This document shows positions 1 through 7,158 of a DNA stretch of 64,000 nucleotides, piece by piece. The stretch covers positions 62,001 to 126,000 of the forward strand of contig CAZYSK010000001.1 in assembly GCA_964649415.1 (NCBI GenBank). Direction: 5' to 3'. Made by a program: the position numbers and the translations under genes. Source of the stretch: CAZYSK01 sp964649415 (GTDB lineage: Bacteria; Chloroflexota; Anaerolineae; B4-G1). Positions within the stretch are counted from its first letter, which is position 1, and each line of letters starts with the position of its first letter. The notes under the pieces were generated by a model. It saw only the letters and a program-made list of their open reading frames with translations, was not told the origin of the DNA and did no database searches.

Positions 1-1333
1 CTACACTGCGCCCGTAGGTGACCTCGTCAACGATGGCCTGCCGGTCGAGGCACTGAATGATGGCCTGCCGCACCCTCACGTCCCCGAAGAAATTCGCCCT
101 ATTGTAGTCGGGACCGGGGGTGATGCCCAAGTCAATGTGCTCCCACCCGTTGTTGGTCGCAGAAACCACTCGTAGCAGACCCTGCTGTTCAGTCTGCACC
201 AACAGCGGCATAAACGGCTCGAAGCCTGCATCCTGAGTGCCCACGTCACACTCACCGGAGAGCAGTCGAGCGACCAACTCGGACGCGCCAGACGTGAACT
301 TGAACACCACGTAATCCAGGTACGGCAACCCCTCATCCGCCCGGAAGTAGTGAGCATTGCGAGAGAGCGTGATGTGGTCACCAGGCACCCACTCCTTGAC
401 GACGAACGGCCCCCAACCCAGTGGATAGCGCCGGATCTCATCCGCCCGTAGAAGCGCAGCCGGAGACCGACCTTCCAATTGATGACGCGGAAGCGGTGGG
501 AAGAAGTTCAGGAAGTAGGTGGGATCAACGAAACCGGGCACGCCAACCCACTGCACATGCCACTCATCCAGAGCGCGGTACTTGGCCGTCCGATCCGTCA
601 AGTAGTGCCCACCGGGCGTAGCCGGGTCGGAGGCAACCTGGAAAGCGAAGACCGAATCACCTGCTGTGAGCGCCTCACCGTCGGCCCAGGCCACGTCCTC
701 CCGTAGGGCGAACGTGACCTCCATCCTGTCCATCAGCAGCGCTTCGCCCTCGAACTCGACCGTGCACTCGTCGGTCTGGCAGCCCGCCGGACGGACCCTC
801 ACCCCGTCCCTCAGTTCCGCCACCTCGCCATCAACGCTGACCACACGACTTCCTTCCCGCACGCGCACCGTGCGCGTGAAGGCATCACCATCTTCGATAC
901 TGGGTATCTTCTGTAGGATCACCGGCTGATAGGCGTAGTTGGAATGATCGATCGGGCCATCGTAGAGGGCCTCCATCACGTGCCGCGTCGCCGACAAGCG
1001 GGAGCCGCCGTAGAGATACAGCGTATCGGGCTCACCGACCAGGCATATTGAGAGCACGTCTGGATCCGGCGCTGAGGGCGTGGGGGATGGAGAGGGCGTG
1101 GCCGTGACCACGACGGTCTCCGGTGGCGTCGTCACAGTGACGGTGACAACCTCGGGAGCACAGGCAGTGAACAACAGAACCGCAATTAGGAACAGGGCCA
1201 AGGAATGCCAGCGTTGGCGCGCCATCAGAATGGCGCCTTTGTAGGGGCGTTGGCGCGCCATCAGAATGGCGCCTTTGTAGGGGCGTTGGCGCGCCATCAG
1301 AATGGCGCCTTTGTAGGGATGGTGGCGTGGCAT
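1..1333 (-). CDS. ABC transporter substrate-binding lipoprotein, peptide/nickel type (partial, C-terminus outside window)
   Basis: Extracellular solute-binding protein of the SBP_bac_5 (DppA/OppA) family, delivering a peptide-like solute to an ABC importer. Only about 444 residues are present; the gene runs off the left edge. The start at 1333 has a strong GGAGGAG Shine-Dalgarno. The first 36 residues are three copies of a 12-residue repeat (PYKGAILMARQR-like) encoded by 36-bp tandem repeats; then comes a lipoprotein signal peptide ending in LLFTAC (Cys58), a Pro/Thr-rich linker, and the binding fold, including the family-typical stretches WADGEALTAGDSVFAF and GWGPFVVKEW. An inner ATG at 1225 would give a normal-length signal peptide but lacks a Shine-Dalgarno. 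Permease and ATPase genes would be expected beyond the left edge. The family call is sure; the true start is not. Confidence 0.88.
   Translation of the reverse strand, partial: MPRHHPYKGAILMARQRPYKGAILMARQRPYKGAILMARQRWHSLALFLIAVLLFTACAPEVVTVTVTTPPETVVVTATPSPSPTPSAPDPDVLSICLVGEPDTLYLYGGSRLSATRHVMEALYDGPIDHSNYAYQPVILQKIPSIEDGDAFTRTVRVREGSRVVSVDGEVAELRDGVRVRPAGCQTDECTVEFEGEALLMDRMEVTFALREDVAWADGEALTAGDSVFAFQVASDPATPGGHYLTDRTAKYRALDEWHVQWVGVPGFVDPTYFLNFFPPLPRHQLEGRSPAALLRADEIRRYPLGWGPFVVKEWVPGDHITLSRNAHYFRADEGLPYLDYVVFKFTSGASELVARLLSGECDVGTQDAGFEPFMPLLVQTEQQGLLRVVSATNNGWEHIDLGITPGPDYNRANFFGDVRVRQAIIQCLDRQAIVDEVTYGRSV
1214..1321. repeat. three tandem 36-bp hairpin repeats inside the 5' end of the SBP gene
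   Basis: Three near-identical 36-bp units (1214-1249, 1250-1285, 1286-1321), each holding the inverted arms GGCGCGCCAT and ATGGCGCC followed by TTTGTAGGGG. Because 36 bp is 12 codons, copy-number change keeps the reading frame of the lipoprotein gene. It is the same family as the array at 1483-1665. Confidence 0.95.
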
Positions 1334-1430
1334 CTTTTCTCCTCCGGGGCGAGTATAACACCACACAGGCCGGAGTGCAACCTGGAGAACGCAGCGACGC
1401 AGCGGCTGACTGGCCCTGTGTCGCCGTGCA

Positions 1431-1481
1431 GCGGACGTTGCGGACATTGTGGACGCTGATCGCGCGTCCGTCGATGCGTCC
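1431..1481 (+). repeat. R1-type dispersed palindromic element (compound copy)
   Basis: Intergenic copy of the R1 family: GCGGACGTTGCGGACATTG, then a GATCGCGCGTCC segment and a second GCGTCC end. It directly abuts the 36-bp repeat array. The whole gap 1334-1676 consists of the SBP gene's Shine-Dalgarno region, this element and the array; no gene is seen. Confidence 0.8.
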
Positions 1482-1482
1482 T

Positions 1483-1665
1483 ATGGCGCGCTATCGGAAT
1501 AGCGCCTTTGTAGGGGCGATGGCGCGCTATCGGAATAGCGCCTCTGTAGGGGCGATGGCGCGCTATCGGAATAGCGCCTCTGTAGGGGCGATGGCGCGCT
1601 ATCAGAATAGCGCCTTTGTAAGGCTGATGGCGCGCGCTATCAGGATAGCGCCTTTGTGGGAGCTC
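1483..1665. repeat. five tandem 36-bp hairpin repeats
   Basis: Units at 1483, 1519, 1555, 1591 and 1627, the last slightly longer. Arms are GGCGCGCTAT and ATAGCGCC. Relative to the array at 1214-1321, one stem pair changed from C-G to T-A on both arms, which keeps the hairpin. The units abut directly with no spacers, so this is not a CRISPR array. Confidence 0.93.
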
Positions 1666-1676
1666 ATGGCGCGGAA

Positions 1677-3308
1677 TCACCGCCTCCCGACCCATCCTAG
1701 CGTCTGAAGGCCGATCTCTATCGCCGAGCGCAGGACAGCCGGGCTGTTGACGCTCTTGAGAAACGTCCATATCGGCCCTGGCCGAAAGGCCCACTCACGG
1801 AACGCGCGCCGTTGCCAATACGCCAGTTGATCGGCCGATAGATCAGGATAGTCCAGAACCGTTGAGCGGTCCATGTCCACCTCGTCCCACTGACCGCCGG
1901 AGCGGAACCATCCCTGGTTGATCACCTCATAGTAGAATGGGGTACCAGGATAGGGTGCCGCAATGTGGAAGAGAGCGATATCCAGCGGCAGCGCCTTGGC
2001 GAATCGGATCGTCTGGCGGATCGTGTCCTCAGTCTCGCCCGGCAAGCCAATGATGAAGTAGCCCCAGTTGCGGATGCCAGCGGTGCGCGCCCAGCGCAGC
2101 GCCCGCTCCGCCTGAGCGGGATTCGTACCTTTGTGCACTCGCTTGAGGATCTCCGCGTTCCCCGATTCTATCCCCCAAGAGATAGTCCCACAGCCCGCCC
2201 GCGCCATCAGTCGCAGCAACTCCTGGTCCACGAAGTCCACGCGACTGTTGCACGTCCAGTGCAGATCGAGGCCTGCCTCAAGGATGAGTGCGCATAGTCC
2301 TTCCACTTGCTTCCGATCCACCGTGAAGAGATCCGCGTACATGTGGACGTTGTGAATGCCCAGACGCTGGAGCAGAAGGATCTCTTCGAAGATGCTCTCT
2401 GGCGAGCGAATCCGCACGCTCCTGCCGTAGGTGACGTGCTTGATGCAAAAGGTACACCCACCAGGGCAGCCTCTGCTGGTCACAACGAAGCTGTAAGGCC
2501 CGTTGATCATCGGGATGCGGTACTTATCCAGCGGCAGAAGGTCGTGCAACGGTAGCGGCAGGTCGTCCAGCTGCTGTATGAACGGACGGTCCGGATTGAC
2601 GACGATCTCTCCGTCGCGTCGCCAAACCAGCCCTTCGACGCCTCCCAACAAGGCTAGCCCGTCTTGGACTCCTGCCTCATGCCTGCTGCCTCCTGCCCCT
2701 TGCTTCCTGTCCCCCGCTTCCGCCTCCAGCGTGCTCACCAGTTCCTGCAACGTCAACTCTGGCTCCCCACGCAGCACGAAATCCAACGCCGGGAAACGCT
2801 CCATCGTCTCCCGATGCATCGGTGTGACGTGGGTGCCGAAGGCGATCGTGAACGCCCCGAGATCGTGTGCCAACGATACGCCACGCATGTCGTTGTCCAG
2901 CGTGGGCGCTGTCACCTGTGTCACGTAGTAGCGCGGCTCGCGCTGCCGCAACAGCGACTCGAACTCCGGCCAATCCATCCGCAATGCCACTGCATCCACG
3001 ATCTCGACCGTGTGCTTGGACACTAGGAGCGCAGCCATCTGCGCCAGATCCACCTGTGGCCAGATCATATTCTCCCGCGAGCGACGTCCCACCCGGTGCT
3101 GCGAGCGTATCCAAATCCCTCCGTCCGGCGTTGGCGGATTGACGAACAGAACACCGCCGGACGCACGGGCGGACGCCCGAACATTCTCTGCAATGCCCGC
3201 CTGTGCACCGGATCGACCCGGAGAAGCATCCAAACGCGGCCGCAGGGTTAAGGTCCGCAGATGCAGCCGACCGGAGACGGTCGGGGTCAGGGTCAAGGTC
3301 TGCCTCAC
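1677..3308 (-). CDS. B12-binding-domain radical SAM protein
   Basis: Radical SAM enzyme of the BchE/HpnJ-like class: an N-terminal cobalamin-binding-type domain (LFVNPPTPDGG onward), then the 4Fe-4S motif CPGGCTFC (about residues 280-287), the GWGIESG-type region and a C-terminal helical tail. It would make a 5'-deoxyadenosyl radical for methylation or rearrangement of a lipid, sugar or other metabolite; the substrate cannot be told. I chose GTG at 3308: it overlaps the TGA stop of the upstream GT2 gene (GTGA) and has GGGGGGAGG just upstream. The first 50 or so residues are R1/R2-like repeat sequence (ends RASARAS) before the core begins. A purine-rich repeat is inserted in frame between the two domains (2669-2728). 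It is translationally coupled to the GT2 gene and probably acts on the same product. Confidence 0.82.
   Translation of the reverse strand: MRQTLTLTPTVSGRLHLRTLTLRPRLDASPGRSGAQAGIAENVRASARASGGVLFVNPPTPDGGIWIRSQHRVGRRSRENMIWPQVDLAQMAALLVSKHTVEIVDAVALRMDWPEFESLLRQREPRYYVTQVTAPTLDNDMRGVSLAHDLGAFTIAFGTHVTPMHRETMERFPALDFVLRGEPELTLQELVSTLEAEAGDRKQGAGGSRHEAGVQDGLALLGGVEGLVWRRDGEIVVNPDRPFIQQLDDLPLPLHDLLPLDKYRIPMINGPYSFVVTSRGCPGGCTFCIKHVTYGRSVRIRSPESIFEEILLLQRLGIHNVHMYADLFTVDRKQVEGLCALILEAGLDLHWTCNSRVDFVDQELLRLMARAGCGTISWGIESGNAEILKRVHKGTNPAQAERALRWARTAGIRNWGYFIIGLPGETEDTIRQTIRFAKALPLDIALFHIAAPYPGTPFYYEVINQGWFRSGGQWDEVDMDRSTVLDYPDLSADQLAYWQRRAFREWAFRPGPIWTFLKSVNSPAVLRSAIEIGLQTLGWVGRR
2669..2728. repeat. 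degenerate CTGCCYC-type heptamer repeat inside the radical SAM gene
   Basis: Pyrimidine-rich run of imperfect heptamers (CTCCTGCC, CTGCTGCC, TCCTGCCCC and similar). On the coding strand it is purine-rich and encodes a Glu/Gly/Gln/Arg-rich loop (EAGDRKQGAGGSRHEAG) between the B12-type and radical SAM domains. The same repeat type occurs at 13870-13925 and 36485-36552. Confidence 0.75.
3258..3304 (-). repeat. R2-like element at the 5' end of the radical SAM gene
   Basis: Contains GTCCGCAGATGCAGCCGAC followed by CGGAGACGGTCGGGGTCAGG, a diverged long-form R2. Together with the partial R1 at 3159-3176 it makes up most of the extra N-terminal residues of the radical SAM protein. Confidence 0.6.
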
Positions 3309-4519
3309 CGTCCTCCCCCCATATCCTGATCTATCCGCACATCCCGCCGGCTGATCTCCTCCAGCACCCGCATCAGGAGCCAGGACACCATTAACTGCAC
3401 GCCCATCAGGATGAACAGGGCGCTGCCCGACAGGTATAGCCACAGCCGGACAAGCTCCCATCTGCCTCCCCCAACCACCAGGCTGGCGACACCCACGACC
3501 ACGCCAGCGACGAATGCCAACATCCCCATCCAGCCGAACTGTCGGTCCAGCCAAGGCGACAGGATGGGACGCCCAAATACCCCTTGCCGGATCGGGCGCT
3601 CGTAGAACAGCGAGATCAGGTAGTTGAAGGTCGAACCGAGCGTGTACAGGCTGACCCCGCACACGCCTAGCACCAGCGCCCCGTACAGCGCCGCCACCCG
3701 CCATAGATTCAACGTGGTCACGCCAGAGATGCGAACGGCCACAAACCACGCGCTCAGCCCCAGCGCAGCCGACAGGGCCAGAAGCCCCAGCCCACCAAAT
3801 ATGCGGACGGGGTTGTAAGACAGCGCCGTCCAGATGATGGACTGCAAGAACCGCGCGCCATCTCGCACCACGCTCAGTTTGGAACGGCCAGCGCGCTCGT
3901 GATACGGGATCGGCACATCGACGATACGCAGGTGCTCGTGAATCGCCCGAGTGGTCATGACGGGAGTGAAATTGAGACCGTCAGGAAGCGGGTAGAGACG
4001 AGACAGCACATGCCTGTGCAGCACCCGCATACCACTGGCGCTATCTCGCACGCGCTGCCCACCCACCAGCGTGACCAGTGCCGCGAAGAGCACGTTGCCC
4101 ACCCATCGCACAGGGGGCATACGGCTCTCCGTGCCGGACATGCGAGAGCCGATCACCAGTTCCGCGCCATCCAGTGCCGCCTGGCACAACTGTGGGAAGT
4201 ACTCCGGCGGATAGGTGCCATCTGCATCCAAGAACCCCAGCAAGTCACCGGTCGCCTGGCTGAAGCCGGTCTTGAGCGCCGCGCCATACCCCAGATTGCT
4301 CCCGTGGTGGATCACGCGCACGCTGTCCCCGAGCCCCGCCGCAATCTCCGCCGTACGATCCAGGCTGCCGTCGTCCACGACGACGACCTCCACATCGCTC
4401 ACACCCACCGCCAACACGTCAGGGACAGCGGCCAGGACGCGCTCGACGATGGAGGCGATACATAACTCTTCGTTGTACGCGGGGATAACAACGGAAAGCC
4501 TGCAATCGGCCGGCAGCAT
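3305..4519 (-). CDS. family 2 glycosyltransferase, polyprenyl-phosphate sugar synthase type, with C-terminal membrane helices
   Basis: DPM1-like GT2 of 404 residues: opening strand LSVVIPAYNEE, nucleotide-binding DDGSLDRT, catalytic DADGTYPPE, then about four hydrophobic segments. This type transfers a sugar from NDP or GDP to polyprenyl phosphate at the membrane, making the lipid-linked donor used by GT-C enzymes; several GT-C genes lie just upstream. The start is taken as ATG 4519, immediately before LPADCRLSVV, because all upstream in-frame sequence is repeat DNA or overlaps the methyltransferase. No clear Shine-Dalgarno is seen, so the start is uncertain. The stop overlaps the next gene's GTG. 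Confidence 0.88.
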   Translation of the reverse strand: MLPADCRLSVVIPAYNEELCIASIVERVLAAVPDVLAVGVSDVEVVVVDDGSLDRTAEIAAGLGDSVRVIHHGSNLGYGAALKTGFSQATGDLLGFLDADGTYPPEYFPQLCQAALDGAELVIGSRMSGTESRMPPVRWVGNVLFAALVTLVGGQRVRDSASGMRVLHRHVLSRLYPLPDGLNFTPVMTTRAIHEHLRIVDVPIPYHERAGRSKLSVVRDGARFLQSIIWTALSYNPVRIFGGLGLLALSAALGLSAWFVAVRISGVTTLNLWRVAALYGALVLGVCGVSLYTLGSTFNYLISLFYERPIRQGVFGRPILSPWLDRQFGWMGMLAFVAGVVVGVASLVVGGGRWELVRLWLYLSGSALFILMGVQLMVSWLLMRVLEEISRRDVRIDQDMGGGR

Positions 4520-4553
4520 CCGCGGACTTCGTGCCGGCAGGGATGCAGCGGAT

Positions 4554-4619
4554 GCCCGACCGTCTGCCCCCGACCGTCTGCGGTCGGCACCGTCCGCGGT
4601 CGACGTCGGCTGCGTCCGC
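4554..4619 (+). repeat. R2 long-form palindromic element, intergenic
   Basis: Contains CCGACCGTCTGCGGTCGG (perfect 7-bp stem) and CCGCGGTCGACGTCGGC, ending TGCGTCCGC. It fills the gap between the methyltransferase stop and the GT2 start. The flanking GCCGGCAGGGATGCAGCGG at 4534-4552 recurs next to the R2 copy at 18303. Confidence 0.85.
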
Positions 4620-4635
4620 TGTGGTGCGCCCAGAG

Positions 4636-5427
4636 CTACTTCCGCATCAGGAAACCCAACATCATGGTGGCCATGTGCGTGCCGGACACCAGGCACGTCA
4701 GGCCTTCGGCCTTGATCCACTCCTCAATCTCCTCTGATAGATAGAAAAGCACATAGGGGTTCAGGAATTTGTCGTGAAAATCTGCCTCCGCCTGCCGGTA
4801 TGGCACAGGCACAAGCCGCTTGACCGCCAGCCACACGATCGGTGCATAGGCCAGCGCATAGAGCGGGATCAGGACACAGCGCACCAACAGTCCCAGTCCC
4901 CAACGCACGAGCGCGCGGACCACCCCTCCCGCGTAGCGATAGACTGGATAGTAGATGCTGCGTCGGTTGTAGACGGATACAAACAGCCCTCCACCGGACC
5001 GGACTACTCGCGCTAGCTCCCGTAACGCCCCGCGGGGGTCGAGCGTGTGGTGAATGACGCCGGTGGAGACGGCGAAGTCAACGGCATTGCTCTCGAAAGG
5101 GAGGGCCAGGACGTTGCCATGGACGAAGGGCACGTCAATCCGCCCTCGAGCCTTCTGCAACGTCCCCCACGAGAGATCTAGCGCGATGGCCTCCCGATTC
5201 CAGTACCGCCGGGTGAAGAAGGGGGTGCGCGCCGAAGCACCACATCCCACGTCCAGGATACACTGCCACTCACCCGGATCGAAGTACCGCTCCACCGCTC
5301 CCAGGAGCGTGTGGTTACGCACCTCCTCCAGCACCACATCACTCATGCAGTCGAAGCTGTGCTCATCGTAGTGCCGCTGCACGGCGTGCGTAACAGATTC
5401 CGCTGTCGGAGGCTCGCGCCTTGCCAA
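4636..5427 (-). CDS. class I SAM-dependent methyltransferase with C-terminal membrane segment
   Basis: 263 residues. Motif I is ILDVGCGASARTPFF (about residues 58-72), with an acidic residue after motif II (ALDLSWGTL) and the post-I region DFAVSTGVIHHT. The C-terminal third holds a hydrophobic stretch (VRWGLGLLVRCVLIPLYALAYA), suggesting membrane association and a lipid or lipid-linked glycan substrate. TTG at 5427 is the likely start: it lies 5 nt past the stop of the carbamoyltransferase gene, so the two are in one operon. The Shine-Dalgarno is weak. The substrate is unknown; the position between the carbamoyltransferase and the GT2 points to decoration of the same glycan. Confidence 0.85.
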   Translation of the reverse strand: MARREPPTAESVTHAVQRHYDEHSFDCMSDVVLEEVRNHTLLGAVERYFDPGEWQCILDVGCGASARTPFFTRRYWNREAIALDLSWGTLQKARGRIDVPFVHGNVLALPFESNAVDFAVSTGVIHHTLDPRGALRELARVVRSGGGLFVSVYNRRSIYYPVYRYAGGVVRALVRWGLGLLVRCVLIPLYALAYAPIVWLAVKRLVPVPYRQAEADFHDKFLNPYVLFYLSEEIEEWIKAEGLTCLVSGTHMATMMLGFLMRK

Positions 5428-5432
5428 TTATT

Positions 5433-7151
5433 TCACCCGTCTTCGCTCACTTTTTCCACCAAGTAGTCTCCGATGATTAGCCGATCAATGCCCGTGTTCA
5501 GGAAGCACTCGACAGCCTCGCAGGGTTGACAGACGATGGGCTCTCCCCTCACGTTGAACGACGTATTGAGCACCAGCCCCACGCCGGTGAGACGTTCGAA
5601 CTCCTTAATCAACGACCAGTAGCGGAGATTGGTCTCACGACTGACCGTCTGCACCCGGCCGGTACCATCCACGTGAGTGATCGCCGGGACAGTCTCACGC
5701 TTCTCGGGGCGCACGTCGAAGACCAGGATCATGAACGGGGAGGGGTAGTCTGCGGTGAAGTATGCGCCGGTGCACTCCTCAATCACCGACGGCGCAAAGG
5801 GCCTGAAAGGCTCACGGTGCTTCACGTGGGCGTTCAGGATATCCTTCATGTCGTGGCGCCGGGGGTCGGCCAAGATGGAACGATTGCCGAGTGCCCGAGG
5901 ACCGAACTCCATCCGTCCCTGGAACCACCCCAGTATCTCGCCCCGGGCAACGATCTCGGCCCCAGCCCGAGCGGGGTCGTCCACCCGCCGGTAGGTCAAG
6001 CTGCCGTCGTACTGAGCAAGGGTTTCTGAGATCTCGTCGTCTGTGAAGCCCGGTCCCCAATACGCGTGCTTCATTGGCGTCGGGCGAGGCAGGCCCAGCA
6101 GGCACGAATGAATGCACAGCGCCGCGCCCACGGCCGTGCCTGCATCGCTGGCAGCCGGCTGGACGAAGATCTCCTCGAAGGGACCATGCTGCAGGATCTT
6201 GCCATTCATCACGCTGTTCAGTCCCACCCCGCCGGCGATGCACAGGTTTGGCTTCCCCGTGATGGCGTGCAGGTGCTCGGCCATGTGCAGACCGACCTCC
6301 TCGGTGATCCGCTGCAGGGCGGCGGCGATGTGCTGGTGACGCTTCTCAATCGGTTCCGCGCGCCCACGCGGAGGGCCGAAGATCCGCACAAACTTATCGG
6401 AGACCCAATGCCCGCGGCCATAGAGATGATAGTGAAGGTAGCTCATGTCCAGTGCGAAACGGCCCTTTGGCTCAAGTCGGACGATCTTCCTGAACTCGGG
6501 CAAGTACACCTCTGGATCACCGTAGGAGGCCAATCCCATCACCTTGCCCTCGCCGGAGGCGAAGCGAAAGCCCAGATACTCCGTCACCGAGCCGTAGAGC
6601 ATGCCCAGGGAGTGGGGAAACCCAATTTCGTCCAGTTTGCGAAAACTGTCCCCCTCACCAACGCCAAACCACGTGGATGCCCACTCGCCCACGGCGTCCA
6701 CCGAAAGGATCGCAGCCTCTTCGAAGGGGGATAGGAGAAACGCACTGGCGGCGTGCCCGGCATGATGCTCGACGCGGTGGATACGCCGTGCCTTGCTACG
6801 CGCGCTCAGTCCCAGTTCGCGCCGCAATGTACTATCCAAGCGCACCATCGGCAAGAAGTTCCTCGTCAGCCGGCTGCGCACCAGTGCCAGCGAGCGCGGC
6901 AGATAGCGGACAATGTGCCATATCTGGTCGAAGACGTGCAGACCGGGATCCCAGTAGTACGCGATATGATCCACGTCATCTATGGTGATGCCAGCCTCGC
7001 CCAGGCAATATTGGATAGCGCGGGCGGGGAAGGCCATGGTGTGCTTTTGGCGCGAGAAGCGCTCCTCCTCCGCCATGGCGACGATCTCGCCGTCGCGCAG
7101 AAGGGCGGCGGCCGAATCGTGACCGTAACAGTCAAACCCCAAGATATACAA
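5433..7151 (-). CDS. carbamoyltransferase, NodU/CmcH/TobZ family
   Basis: 572 residues. The N-terminal YgjD/Kae1-like domain begins LYILGFDCYGHDSAAALL and carries HHAGHAASAF; the C-terminal YrdC-like part has GWFQGRMEFGPRALGNRSILADPR, typical of this family, and RPFAPSV. Such enzymes make carbamoyl-adenylate from carbamoyl phosphate and ATP and carbamoylate a hydroxyl of a sugar or antibiotic. TTG at 7151 is chosen because GGAGG lies 10 nt upstream and the protein then opens exactly like family members; ATG 7172 would overlap the preceding gene. Its neighbours are glycosyltransferases, so an O-carbamoylated surface glycan or glycolipid is a reasonable inference. Confidence 0.92.
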   Translation of the reverse strand: MYILGFDCYGHDSAAALLRDGEIVAMAEEERFSRQKHTMAFPARAIQYCLGEAGITIDDVDHIAYYWDPGLHVFDQIWHIVRYLPRSLALVRSRLTRNFLPMVRLDSTLRRELGLSARSKARRIHRVEHHAGHAASAFLLSPFEEAAILSVDAVGEWASTWFGVGEGDSFRKLDEIGFPHSLGMLYGSVTEYLGFRFASGEGKVMGLASYGDPEVYLPEFRKIVRLEPKGRFALDMSYLHYHLYGRGHWVSDKFVRIFGPPRGRAEPIEKRHQHIAAALQRITEEVGLHMAEHLHAITGKPNLCIAGGVGLNSVMNGKILQHGPFEEIFVQPAASDAGTAVGAALCIHSCLLGLPRPTPMKHAYWGPGFTDDEISETLAQYDGSLTYRRVDDPARAGAEIVARGEILGWFQGRMEFGPRALGNRSILADPRRHDMKDILNAHVKHREPFRPFAPSVIEECTGAYFTADYPSPFMILVFDVRPEKRETVPAITHVDGTGRVQTVSRETNLRYWSLIKEFERLTGVGLVLNTSFNVRGEPIVCQPCEAVECFLNTGIDRLIIGDYLVEKVSEDG

Positions 7152-7158
7152 CGTTCGT

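Noticed and set aside
1214..1665. CRISPR-like array of 36-bp repeats
   Set aside because: The units abut without spacers, and there are no cas genes. It is a tandem hairpin repeat.
3309..3749. Longer radical SAM protein starting at 3749
   Set aside because: The extra residues overlap the GT2 gene in another frame and resemble no domain; GTG 3308 has a Shine-Dalgarno and couples to the GT2 stop.
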